Part shown: positions 43,975 to 52,694 of the stretch, piece after piece
How the letters are laid out: every line of letters starts with the position of its first letter
How positions within the stretch are numbered: the stretch's first letter is position 1
Origin: Marinomonas profundimaris
Lineage (GTDB): Bacteria > Pseudomonadota > Gammaproteobacteria > Pseudomonadales > Marinomonadaceae
Length of the DNA: 64,000 nt
Assembly: GCF_000508165.1 (NCBI RefSeq)
Contig: NZ_AYOZ01000012.1
Coordinates: 186,001-250,000 of the forward strand
Direction: 5' to 3'
Made by a program: the position numbers and the translations under genes
Notes under the pieces: model-generated
Database searches by the model: none
What the model was told of the DNA's origin: nothing
The model's input: the letters and a program-made list of their open reading frames with translations, nothing else

Positions 43975-45026
43975 AACCAGAAAAAAAGACAACTCTTATT
44001 GCCCATGTGCCGTTGCCGGTGTTACTGCCCGCGCTCGCGATTTTGCTGATTCTATTAATGGGAACTGCCATTGGCGTTGGGTCTGTTTCTATCTCGCAAT
44101 CTACTGTGTGGGGTGTGATCGCGCATAAATTGTCATTGAGCAGCGATGCCGTTGTTTGGTCGATGGGACGAGAAAATATTATTTGGGCCGTGCGCTTACC
44201 CAGAGTCATTCTGGCGGCCATTGTGGGAGCTGCGTTGGCCGTTGTCGGCGCCGCTCTACAGTCTGTGACGCGTAATCCTTTGGCAGACCCTCATTTATTG
44301 GGAATATCTTCTGGTGCCGCGTTAGGCGCGATTATCGCGTTGCTGCATACCGGCATGGTGTTGGGCGTGGTGACCGTGCCTGTGTTTGCCTTTCTCGGCG
44401 CCTTGTTGGCGATGTTTTTGGTGTTGGCCGTGGCGAACTTCTCGATGGCGCACAACGCGGGACGTTTGATTCTCGCCGGTGTGGCGGTGGCGTTTATCTT
44501 AACCGCGTTAGGAAATTTGTTTATTTTCATGGGCGATCATCGCGCGTCGCATACCGTCATTTTCTGGATGTTGGGCGGACTCGGACTCGCGCAATGGGGG
44601 CAACTTTGGTTTCCCTTCGCCACGCTGTTATTGGGCGCTGGGTATTTGATTCACAAAGCGCGTTATTTGAATGCCATGACGCTAGGCGATGAAACCGCCA
44701 GTACATTGGGTGTGCCAGTAAGACGTTTCCGCCTGATGGTGATTATTGTGTGTGCCTTGTTAACCGGCGCTGCTGTGGCGTTTTCTGGGGTGATTGGTTT
44801 TGTTGGTTTAATGGTGCCGCATATTGTGCGTTTGTTAGTGGGTGGCGATTATCGAAAAGTGTTGCCTTTGTCAGCATTGCTAGGCGCGCTTTTTTTGGTG
44901 TCTGCCGATATCATCGCTCGTATTATTATGCCACCAGAAGACATGCCAATTGGCATTTTAACCGGCTTGGCGGGCGGCATTGCTTTTGTCTTTTTAATGA
45001 GACAACGCCGCAACGTATCGCTGTAA
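43971..45026 (+). CDS. FecCD-family permease
   Basis: Inner-membrane permease of 351 residues with about ten membrane segments and family motifs RLPRVILAAIVGAALAVVGA near residue 72, NPLADPHLLGISSGAALGAI near 103 and FVGLMVPHIVRLLVG near 283. Start overlaps the binding-protein stop (ATGA). Completes a BCD-type importer with a single permease that would act as a homodimer. Confidence 0.9.
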   Translation: MKPEKKTTLIAHVPLPVLLPALAILLILLMGTAIGVGSVSISQSTVWGVIAHKLSLSSDAVVWSMGRENIIWAVRLPRVILAAIVGAALAVVGAALQSVTRNPLADPHLLGISSGAALGAIIALLHTGMVLGVVTVPVFAFLGALLAMFLVLAVANFSMAHNAGRLILAGVAVAFILTALGNLFIFMGDHRASHTVIFWMLGGLGLAQWGQLWFPFATLLLGAGYLIHKARYLNAMTLGDETASTLGVPVRRFRLMVIIVCALLTGAAVAFSGVIGFVGLMVPHIVRLLVGGDYRKVLPLSALLGALFLVSADIIARIIMPPEDMPIGILTGLAGGIAFVFLMRQRRNVSL

Positions 45027-45045
45027 TGGCAATTACTGCGATACG

Positions 45046-45606
45046 TTAAAGGCCAATTTTGAAAACCAAGTCCCCAAAGCCCCAAATGAAGGTTCCGGTC
45101 ATCAACAAAGACACTTCTAATATGCCTAATTGAAACCTCACATTAACAGTCAACTCGTCCATTTCGTCTTCAAATTGATCTTTGATCGATTCAATTTCTT
45201 TGTCGATGTATTCTTTAGGCGCATTGAATTTTCTGAGTTTTATTTTGGCGCGAGACAATTCAATTCTGTGTTTTATATTGAGTCGGTTAATCAATACTTT
45301 CTCTTGAATAATACTGCTAATACTCGACCAAACACCGATCAAAACAATCAAACAGCCGCTGCGCGTTAGCCATTCCACTTGTAAAAAATCTTGGACCGAT
45401 AAATAGTATCCGACGCCGATCAGCGCAATCGAGAGGATCCAAGACAGTATCACTTGACGTTTTCTAATTTGGCCGATGTCGGTTTTCTCTGGATTCTGTT
45501 GTTCTTTCAAAATGCCCTTCTTGCAATAATAATTCATAAAATTCAGGTCGAGATAATACTCTACTCTGATACCATTTAGTCCGTTTTTTCGATAAATAAT
45601 ATTCAT
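45046..45606 (-). CDS. Membrane protein of unknown function
   Basis: About 186 residues. Two hydrophobic segments at about 50-95 (ILSWILSIALIGVGYYLSV and GCLIVLIGVWSSISSI), then a charged helical stretch with coiled-coil character (KLRKFNAPKEYIDKEIESIK, DQFEDEMDEL) and a third hydrophobic segment at the C-terminus. No family recognised. Start is uncertain: ATG 45606 and ATG 45537 lack good ribosome sites. Convergent with the FecCD permease. Confidence 0.55.
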   Translation of the reverse strand: MNIIYRKNGLNGIRVEYYLDLNFMNYYCKKGILKEQQNPEKTDIGQIRKRQVILSWILSIALIGVGYYLSVQDFLQVEWLTRSGCLIVLIGVWSSISSIIQEKVLINRLNIKHRIELSRAKIKLRKFNAPKEYIDKEIESIKDQFEDEMDELTVNVRFQLGILEVSLLMTGTFIWGFGDLVFKIGL

Positions 45607-45750
45607 GAATAACATTGGAAATGCGGTCTGAAACCCATGATTTCACAACTCATTTCGAGACAAAAAATAACCAAAATCTCATTGTAGAAAAATGTATTTT
45701 CACTCAGTCTAGCCAAATAAAATTAATCATATGGAACATTAGGTAATTCA

Positions 45751-46776
45751 ATGACATCAGACATTATCATATGGTGCGCTATTGCACTGTGTATCTCACA
45801 ATCCGCTATTTTTTCTGGGCTGAATCTTGCATTTTTTTCCATCAGCCGATTGCACTTAGATGTAGAAGCGAAGAAAGGAAACAAAGCGGCAAAGACCGTC
45901 TTAAAACTAAGAAACGATTCTAATTTCTTATTGGCCACTATTTTATGGGGCAACGTCGGTATTAACGTTTTGTTAACCATGTTGTCTGATTCCGTATTGA
46001 CAGGGTTAGGTGCGTTCTTATTCTCTACCATTGCCATCACGGTCATTGGTGAGATCACACCGCAAGCGTATTTTTCAAGAAACGCGCTCAAAATGGGCAA
46101 CCTTCTTTCGCCTGTCATTCGCTTTTATCAAATTCTTTTTTACCCTGTGGCAAAACCCACCGCGCTCATTCTGGACGCTTGGTTAGGCAAAGAAGGCATT
46201 ACGTATCTCGAAGAAAGTGAATTGCGTAATATTATTCGCCAACATATCACGGCAGAAGAAGCGGATTTAAACCATGTGGAAGGCATTGGCGCGTTAAACT
46301 TTTTTGCACTAGACGAAATCCATGTCACGCAAGAAGGGGAAATCATCGATCCGGATTCCATCATCACGTTACCAACGAAGCTGGATTTGCCGATCATTCC
46401 TGACTTAACAAACCGCCCTGATGACGCTTTTCTGCAATTGATCAATAAAACGGATCATAGCTGGGTTATTTTAACGAATGGCGAAGGCATGCCTTTACTT
46501 GCCTTAGACGCAGACGGTTTTTCAAGAGCGGCCATTTACCAGAAAGACAATTTCGACCCTTACAGTTTTTGTCATCGTCCTGTTGTGATCACCGATGAAT
46601 CGACGGCCCTGAATGATGCCATGCTAAAAATGAAACTGAACTCAACCACAGATAAGAATTTCGACGGCGACATTGAACATGACATTTTGCTCATTTGGGG
46701 TGAGGAAAAACGCATTATCACCGGAGCGGATATCTTTGGATTGTTACTGAAAGGAATGTCACCAATAGAAAAGTAG
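45751..46776 (+). CDS. DUF21/CNNM-type membrane protein
   Basis: Protein of 341 residues. The N-terminal 150 residues form a DUF21 membrane domain (QSAIFSGLNLAFFSISRLHL; ATILWGNVGINVLLTML; GEITPQAYFSRNALKMG), as in CorB/CNNM magnesium-cobalt proteins. The C-terminal half has a reduced CBS-like region rather than a clear CBS pair. Role in divalent ion transport or export is inferred from the family. Stands alone with a terminator after it. Confidence 0.83.
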   Translation: MTSDIIIWCAIALCISQSAIFSGLNLAFFSISRLHLDVEAKKGNKAAKTVLKLRNDSNFLLATILWGNVGINVLLTMLSDSVLTGLGAFLFSTIAITVIGEITPQAYFSRNALKMGNLLSPVIRFYQILFYPVAKPTALILDAWLGKEGITYLEESELRNIIRQHITAEEADLNHVEGIGALNFFALDEIHVTQEGEIIDPDSIITLPTKLDLPIIPDLTNRPDDAFLQLINKTDHSWVILTNGEGMPLLALDADGFSRAAIYQKDNFDPYSFCHRPVVITDESTALNDAMLKMKLNSTTDKNFDGDIEHDILLIWGEEKRIITGADIFGLLLKGMSPIEK

Positions 46777-46816
46777 ACCAAGACATTGTGTTAAACCACA
46801 CATTATCTCGGTAACA

Positions 46817-46855
46817 AGAACCGTCTAAATGCCTTCGCATTAGACGGTTTTTTTT
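46817..46855. terminator. Intrinsic terminator between convergent genes
   Basis: AACCGTCTAAATGC and GCATTAGACGGTT around CTTC, followed by eight T residues on the plus strand. One mismatch in the stem. Confidence 0.85.
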
Positions 46856-46861
46856 ATTGTG

Positions 46862-48175
46862 CTAGCGCTTTTTATTAAACTGACTGATGGCGTCAACCAC
46901 TTTGCGTGAACCGGCTTGAATCGCGTTCATAACACGGCCTGCTTCATTCGACAGCTCCAATCCTTTGTGCGCTTTGCCCATACTTTCTTCAATCAATGAC
47001 ACGGCTTGCTCGGTCAGTTTTTTATTTTCCCCAACCACCTTGATGATCTCTTCTGTGGCAGAACTCGTTCGAGAAGCAAGCTGTCTTACTTCGTCGGCGA
47101 CCACCGCAAATCCTCGTCCTTGTTCGCCCGCACGCGCCGCTTCGATTGCCGCATTTAGTGCAAGAAGGTTCGTCTGATCGGCAATACCTCGAATACTTTC
47201 CACCAGCTCCGCCACTTTTAACGACTGAGTATCCAGTTCAAAAATGCCTTTGCTGGCGCTGCTCATTTGCTCCGACAATTCGCCCATGGTTTGGATGGTG
47301 GATTTGATGACATTAATACCCGTGAGTGCATCGGCATCACTGGTTTTTGATATTTCGTACGCAATGTCTGAGGTTTCAGCGATGGCAAATTCACGGTTCA
47401 TTTGCTCCGTAATGACGGTGGCAAATTTCGCCACTTTATACAGCTCGCCATTGTCATCGTGTATTGGGTTATAAGACGCTTCTAGCCACACTGTTTCACC
47501 GCGACTATCAATTCGCTTAAACCGCTTAGAAACAGGCTCGCCTGATCTCAGTTGTTTCCAGAAATCACGATAGTCTTGCGATTCTGCTTCTTGCGGTTCA
47601 CAGAACATTTTATGGTGTTTTCCGACAATCTGGCTTTTTGAGTAGCCCATCCCTTTTAGAAAATTATCGTTCGCGTTCAACACAATGCCATCAAGGTTAA
47701 ATTCAATCACAGCAGAAGAGCGATTCAACGCCGCCAACATGTCTTCCAATTCTTTTGACTGAGAAATGGTTCTGGTCAGCTCTGCAGAGTACACCGCTAA
47801 TACTACTTTACCTTCTGCGTTTTTCGTCGGCTGGATGATCGCTCGGTACCAGGCTTCTTTGCCATCTTTGGTTTCCAACTGCAACGCACCATGCCAATGT
47901 GTTTTGGAACCAATGCAACTTAACATCCGTTGACAGTGCTCTTTATTGAGGGATTTTTTGAGAATGAAATCCTTGAGGTATTTTCCCGTCATTTCTTTTA
48001 CGTCGTAACCCACTGACGTTAAAAACAAAGCATTTGCACCTATGATCTTTCCTTCTGAATCCAAAGCGAAATACAACATTTCTTGTTGAAGATCATCCTG
48101 AATATCTTGAAAGGCAGACAGCTCTTTTTCTAATTCCGCAATTCGGGTGGAAGATTTTTTGTTCATAAATAGCAT
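46862..48175 (-). CDS. PAS-PAS chemoreceptor, soluble (BdlA/Aer-like)
   Basis: Protein of 437 residues without membrane segments. Two PAS domains at about 30-150 and 150-265 (each with a PAC end such as [20 protein letters not shown] and [20 protein letters not shown]) precede a short MCP signalling domain with the tip [20 protein letters not shown] near 355. No HAMP. Similar soluble receptors sense redox or oxygen and some control biofilm dispersal (BdlA). ATG 48175 follows TAGGACTAAAAAGC; ATG 48202 has no ribosome site. Confidence 0.88.
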   Translation of the reverse strand: MLFMNKKSSTRIAELEKELSAFQDIQDDLQQEMLYFALDSEGKIIGANALFLTSVGYDVKEMTGKYLKDFILKKSLNKEHCQRMLSCIGSKTHWHGALQLETKDGKEAWYRAIIQPTKNAEGKVVLAVYSAELTRTISQSKELEDMLAALNRSSAVIEFNLDGIVLNANDNFLKGMGYSKSQIVGKHHKMFCEPQEAESQDYRDFWKQLRSGEPVSKRFKRIDSRGETVWLEASYNPIHDDNGELYKVAKFATVITEQMNREFAIAETSDIAYEISKTSDADALTGINVIKSTIQTMGELSEQMSSASKGIFELDTQSLKVAELVESIRGIADQTNLLALNAAIEAARAGEQGRGFAVVADEVRQLASRTSSATEEIIKVVGENKKLTEQAVSLIEESMGKAHKGLELSNEAGRVMNAIQAGSRKVVDAISQFNKKR

Positions 48176-48583
48176 GCTTTTTAGTCCTATATACGTCGTC
48201 ATGTTTGTCTGTGTAATGCGAGTTATCGTGACTCTCCCCTTAGTGTAGTAAGGCGGAGCGCAAAAAACCGAAAGATGTTTGAAAAACTGTTTTTTCTAGC
48301 GTTATAGACCCACATCGTCTTGCAAATATGTATATCACAAAAGACTCATATGATATTCCCATTTAGATCAAGGATATGAACTTTATGTATTCTTTTTATA
48401 CTGAGTTGTATTCCTTTTCTAACTATCTTTTTTTAGCCAACACGACTTAAGAAAAGACTCGTCGCTGATGGTCACTTAGCACTTACATAACCCTCCTAAA
48501 AATAATCAAAAAAACATTATGTAAATCTCGGTTTTACGTTTATAACCAAGCTTGCATTCCCCCTATTTTTGGAACCTTTTTGC
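48176..48583. other. Gene-poor divergent region
   Basis: 408 bases between the PAS receptor and the peptidase. An imperfect hairpin (CCCCTTAGTGTAGTAAGGCGG-type, near 48237) is visible. A 24-codon frame at 48376-48450 with AAGGAT upstream is the only small ORF of note, and it is not supported further. Confidence 0.35.
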
Positions 48584-49633
48584 ATGCCTAGTGATGACTT
48601 TATTGATCTGCTCAAATTGCTTGTTCGCCAACCCAGTGTAGTCGGCGCGGAACATTCCTTTTTCCGCGTATTACAACGTGAATTAGAAGAACGAGGCGCC
48701 AATGTCACTTGGTACGAAGGGTTATTAGTAGCCCAAGGCAGCGAGCCATTTAGCACCATGTTTTCCGCGCACATTGATCGTCATGGCTTGGTTTGCACTG
48801 GCCCAAATGAGTTTCAGTATGCGGCGTTTGTTTCCGCGAATCGCACAGATTTGCTGAATAATTCTGTTTCTGAAGAATTAATGAGCAAGGTAACGGGGCG
48901 TTTTAATCATGAAGAAGTGTTTGCTTACGAACCTTGGTCTGGCGTATATCGCGGCAAAGGCGTGATTAAAAAATCGTACGTGTGCGAATTTAGAAACAAC
49001 CTGATTTTTGAAATCGAAGGATTAGAAGGCGTGGTTGCTGGTACGCCAATCGCGTTTAAAGACCAACTTCAGTTGGTCAACAATCGCTTAGAAGGCCAAC
49101 TCGATAACGTCATTTCCGCTGCCGCTTTGGTACATCTGTTTGATCATGGCTTTAAAGGCACAGCGTTTTTTACTGCACAAGAAGAAGCGGGCAAAAGCTG
49201 GCGCTATTTATTGGAATGGTTCCGTCGTTTCGGTGGCTCAACCAACCGCTTGTTTGTGGTCGACACCAGTCCTTTTCCGAACGTCGAAAGTGCCAACGAA
49301 CAACTTTTGGTGTTACGTGAAAAAGACGCCAACGCGACATTTAACCCAGATAGCACACAACTTATTCAAACCCTATGCGAACAAAATGGTGTCAGTTATT
49401 TGTACAAAAACCGTTATGTTGAAAAAGAAAATGCCAAGCGAGCGAGCCAAGGATTAACCGCAAATTCGCTAGGCAGTACCGAGCTTGGCCGTATCATCGC
49501 GGCGTCCAATGGCTTGGTGGATGGCACCACGATTCAAATTCCAACCATCGGTTATCACACCATGCATGAATCCGCGTCGGTGGATTCCGTAGACGCGTTT
49601 CTTGATATGTTAAAAGTTGTCTCTAATATTTGA
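48584..49633 (+). CDS. M42/M20-type zinc aminopeptidase-like hydrolase
   Basis: Protein of 349 residues in the MH-clan metallopeptidase group. Metal ligands and catalytic residues: SAHIDRHGLV near 68, GQLDNVISAAAL near 175, the Glu pair in FTAQEEAGKSW near 200, VVDTSPFPN near 225 and the last His in IGYHTMHES near 330. Substrate unknown; may cleave peptides or acylated amino acids. ATG 48584 with GGAACC upstream is preferred over TTG 48569. Confidence 0.82.
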   Translation: MPSDDFIDLLKLLVRQPSVVGAEHSFFRVLQRELEERGANVTWYEGLLVAQGSEPFSTMFSAHIDRHGLVCTGPNEFQYAAFVSANRTDLLNNSVSEELMSKVTGRFNHEEVFAYEPWSGVYRGKGVIKKSYVCEFRNNLIFEIEGLEGVVAGTPIAFKDQLQLVNNRLEGQLDNVISAAALVHLFDHGFKGTAFFTAQEEAGKSWRYLLEWFRRFGGSTNRLFVVDTSPFPNVESANEQLLVLREKDANATFNPDSTQLIQTLCEQNGVSYLYKNRYVEKENAKRASQGLTANSLGSTELGRIIAASNGLVDGTTIQIPTIGYHTMHESASVDSVDAFLDMLKVVSNI

Positions 49634-49642
49634 TGTGAGCGT

Positions 49643-50173
49643 TTAAGAAGCACCAAGAACAAATGGAATAACAGGGCAATTGAGTACGATGTCGGTTCGT
49701 TCGATGGTGACCATGCCCTGATCTTCTGCGACAAAAATGGCTTCTTCGGACGTTAGTTCTTGTGCTTTATTGGGATCCTTCCAAACCACCACATACATCA
49801 ACCAAAGTGGCGAATAATGCCTGTCTGCGCTCAAGTAGCCTAATGGTTCAGGCACAGACGCAAAGACACTTTTTGATTGTTCACCGTTCGGGAACGCATA
49901 CACACGCTCCAATACGGTTTTGACTTGTGGCGGTTTCGGGTAATTCGGCACGGCATCACGTAATCGCGGCGCATAATTGGCGTTCTTTGCTTTGGCGACC
50001 GTCTGATCAGATACATCGGTCGTAATGTACAAGACATCTTTGCCATCATGCCAACCATGCAACAAAGGCAAACGAATGGACTCGACTTGCGTCGAGTCTT
50101 TTTGAACCGAATGATTACTGCAAGAAACCAAAAATAAGGCCGTGATAACACACAAAACAGAACGAATTAACAT
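49643..50173 (-). CDS. Lipoprotein of unknown function
   Basis: Protein of 176 residues with a lipoprotein signal: MLIRSVLCVITALFLVSC, the Cys at position 18 being the lipidation site. The mature part has no family I recognise. ATG 50173 follows AAAGGAATCGC; a TTG start 7 codons upstream is less likely. Convergent with the peptidase gene, 9 bases apart. Confidence 0.7.
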   Translation of the reverse strand: MLIRSVLCVITALFLVSCSNHSVQKDSTQVESIRLPLLHGWHDGKDVLYITTDVSDQTVAKAKNANYAPRLRDAVPNYPKPPQVKTVLERVYAFPNGEQSKSVFASVPEPLGYLSADRHYSPLWLMYVVVWKDPNKAQELTSEEAIFVAEDQGMVTIERTDIVLNCPVIPFVLGAS

Positions 50174-50365
50174 GCGATTCCTTTGATAAGGCAATGGTGT
50201 AAGCCAAACGACTTAGCTTATTACATAAGTCAAAACTCTATCATGTCCTTCTCATTACACAAAACGCGTTAACCCATACTATTTGCTCTGCTATCGAAAT
50301 GTGGTCCAATTATCCAGTGGAAAAGAAGTCGTTCATTTTTTGTTATTCGCAGCCTATATCGCACA

Positions 50366-50399
50366 AAAAAATCCCTTACCGATTCAGTAAGGGATTTTT
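50366..50399 (-). terminator. Terminator after the tannase-family gene
   Basis: Stem AAAAATCCCTTAC and GTAAGGGATTTTT with a 7-base loop, T run on the minus strand. Confidence 0.85.
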
Positions 50400-50451
50400 C
50401 AAATGACATCATCAATATCGAGACCGAGTTTTCAGCTCGATAACCCCTCAA

Positions 50452-52371
50452 TCACATGAGGTTTTGATAGTCGGTTAGCTTGCGACACTCATAGTCGCTC
50501 GCTAATGTTGTATCGCTCGATCCTCCCACGTATTGAGGATAATAAGGGAAGTAACACAACGGACGACGGCCTAACTGGTTGCCGCTCACATCGGTCGACA
50601 CCAAATGATTGACAGGGGCAATGTCTTGCTCTACCCAATCTTCTAACGCACTCAACCAATCCACACTGGCTTTGTAATAGCCTTTCCCATGCCCATATCC
50701 AGGAATCAAATAGAAGCTGTAAAAGTCGTCCACCACGCCGCCAGAGACACCGACCGACTCATTTTGACTCGCTCGGTCATTGGTTGCTGCGTCATCACTG
50801 CGCCAAAATGCGTTCATACCGAGATAATCTTTGTTGCCTTTGAATTGCCCCGTCATGCGTAAATAAAAATCAATCGAGTTATAAGGCGTAATCGACACAT
50901 CTGCACCACCATGATAATGAATCATTTTCCCGCCCTTACCTCGAAAATGAGAGAAATCCACACCGCTCGTATCCACCCAGCGAGACAGCGTCGTGATGCG
51001 TTCAACCCAATTGGCAGGGTCGAAATTTTCTAATATGTCCGCCGGTTTCGAATAGGTTTTTTGGGTAATGATGTTGTATTGATCAATGGAAGGAAATGTC
51101 GCTTGAAAGGCATCAAATGCCCCTCGTTCTGAACCGAAGTCTTCTTGCTGCGATAAGTAAACCGTGTCATCTTTCGCAATATGAATACCATCTAACATAG
51201 GCCAACGTCCGTAACTTTTTAGTCCACCACTGAGGACCAAACCATCCGGTAAATTATAACGAGAACTTATGCGCGCCAGTGTTTCAATTTGAGGATCTGA
51301 CAAACAAGGTTCCAGATCCACTTTGGCCGACGTTGATTGAGAATGAGCACCTGCTTCGCAACGTAATGGATTACTGTCATCGTGTGCCAACAGGTTTTTA
51401 CCTAGTGTTTGTGTGATGAATTCCTGACACGCACCCGCATCGCTGATCATGTCGTCTGACGCACCATCCAACGCAAGGTCCTTGGCGTCACACGTGCCTA
51501 GCATATAACGAGTCAGCGCTCGTGTTTGCGGGCGACTGATCCAGCCTTCTCCAGCTTTAGCATTAAACTGATAACCATCAACGCCCGCCGTTCTTGCGTT
51601 GTATAAGGTTTTTCCATAATCCATGGACCCTAAATGCATGGCTTCTAGGTTATACGCTGGGTAACCCACAATCACGCCATCGTAATCGTCTGGGTAAAAT
51701 TGCGCTGCTATCAAGGCTTCATGTCCGCCTTGTGAACCACCTTGAAAATAGCTGTGTTGCGGCGCGGCTTGATAATAGGTTGCCATAATAAATTGTGCCG
51801 CATCGTGTGTTTTTTTGATTTGTTGACGGCCAAAATTTCGCAGCGCTTCACTGTTCCATAATTCGTTAGCCTTACCGCCTGCATAAGGCGCTTTATGACC
51901 ACTGTCGCTCGCCAACGTAGCGTATCCACGCGCCAACGCACTTTGAATGCCATCCTCGGACGATCGGTCAACCTGAGGAATCGTGCCGTTAAAACCACCG
52001 CCACCGTATTGCAATGTTTTATGATTCCAGTCGTTCGGTAAAGCGACACGAAAGAGAATAGACGGCGTGTTAACATCTGTTTTATGAGCCGTGTTGGGAT
52101 GAATGATTTCCGACGTCGATAACGGATAAATTTCACCCATCACCAGACAATGTGCTGCACCAGACGCCGCATCGTTTGAACTCACCGCCCCAGCCGAGGT
52201 GACGGTGGCGCCTTTTGTGGCCAGTCCAATCGCCAACGCAGGAATAGACAACCCCTCTAATGCATTACAAGACGCCGTTGCCGACATGGCCGCTAATGTC
52301 GGCGTGACAATACTTAGCACGCCCATCACCGTGATAGCCGATACGCTCAAAATTCGCATGGTATTTTTCAT
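50452..52371 (-). CDS. Tannase/feruloyl esterase/MHETase-family esterase
   Basis: Secreted esterase of 639 residues with a signal peptide (MKNTMRILSVSAITVMGVLS, cleavage near TLA/AM). Nucleophile Ser213 in FQGGSQGGHEA; catalytic Asp in YHGGADVSITPYN; catalytic His in LIPGYGHGKG. A lid domain with a calcium-type loop (LDGASDDMISDAGACQEF) lies between. The family hydrolyses gallate, ferulate or other aromatic esters, and includes the PET-monomer esterase MHETase; the natural substrate cannot be told. GGAGGG precedes ATG 52371. Two small palindromes lie upstream at 52519-52548. Confidence 0.88.
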   Translation of the reverse strand: MKNTMRILSVSAITVMGVLSIVTPTLAAMSATASCNALEGLSIPALAIGLATKGATVTSAGAVSSNDAASGAAHCLVMGEIYPLSTSEIIHPNTAHKTDVNTPSILFRVALPNDWNHKTLQYGGGGFNGTIPQVDRSSEDGIQSALARGYATLASDSGHKAPYAGGKANELWNSEALRNFGRQQIKKTHDAAQFIMATYYQAAPQHSYFQGGSQGGHEALIAAQFYPDDYDGVIVGYPAYNLEAMHLGSMDYGKTLYNARTAGVDGYQFNAKAGEGWISRPQTRALTRYMLGTCDAKDLALDGASDDMISDAGACQEFITQTLGKNLLAHDDSNPLRCEAGAHSQSTSAKVDLEPCLSDPQIETLARISSRYNLPDGLVLSGGLKSYGRWPMLDGIHIAKDDTVYLSQQEDFGSERGAFDAFQATFPSIDQYNIITQKTYSKPADILENFDPANWVERITTLSRWVDTSGVDFSHFRGKGGKMIHYHGGADVSITPYNSIDFYLRMTGQFKGNKDYLGMNAFWRSDDAATNDRASQNESVGVSGGVVDDFYSFYLIPGYGHGKGYYKASVDWLSALEDWVEQDIAPVNHLVSTDVSGNQLGRRPLCYFPYYPQYVGGSSDTTLASDYECRKLTDYQNLM

Positions 52372-52694
52372 AGTTTCCCTCCAAAGCACTGTTGTATTTT
52401 TTCGCTTTGAATAAATTCATACCGCCGGTTTTTCCGTCACCAGAGCAGGTTCTTTATTGACGAAGCCAAACCTAAAAATTTATCCGAATAAGAAAGGTAA
52501 CAGATTCAACAAGGGCGACCATCTGCGAGATGGAAACGCAATGTTTCCAAAACAAGACAGAACATAATGAAAAACAATGAAGCGTGTTTTTTACCAGAAT
52601 GATGAGGAAGTAAAGGTGTTAGAGGAATTTATACACGTCGCATAACGCATCGCATTGTGTCTTTTTTATTCTTATATTGGTGGGGGGTTGCGAG
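52372..52694. other. Gene-free region upstream of the esterase
   Basis: 323 bases without a gene. It holds two touching palindromes, CCATCTGCGAGATGG (52519-52533) and GGAAACGCAATGTTTCC (52532-52548), possible operators of the esterase gene. Confidence 0.4.

Noticed and set aside
48376-48450. 24-codon aromatic-rich small ORF with AAGGAT upstream
   Set aside because: Too short to support without conservation or expression data; the AT-rich context makes such frames common.
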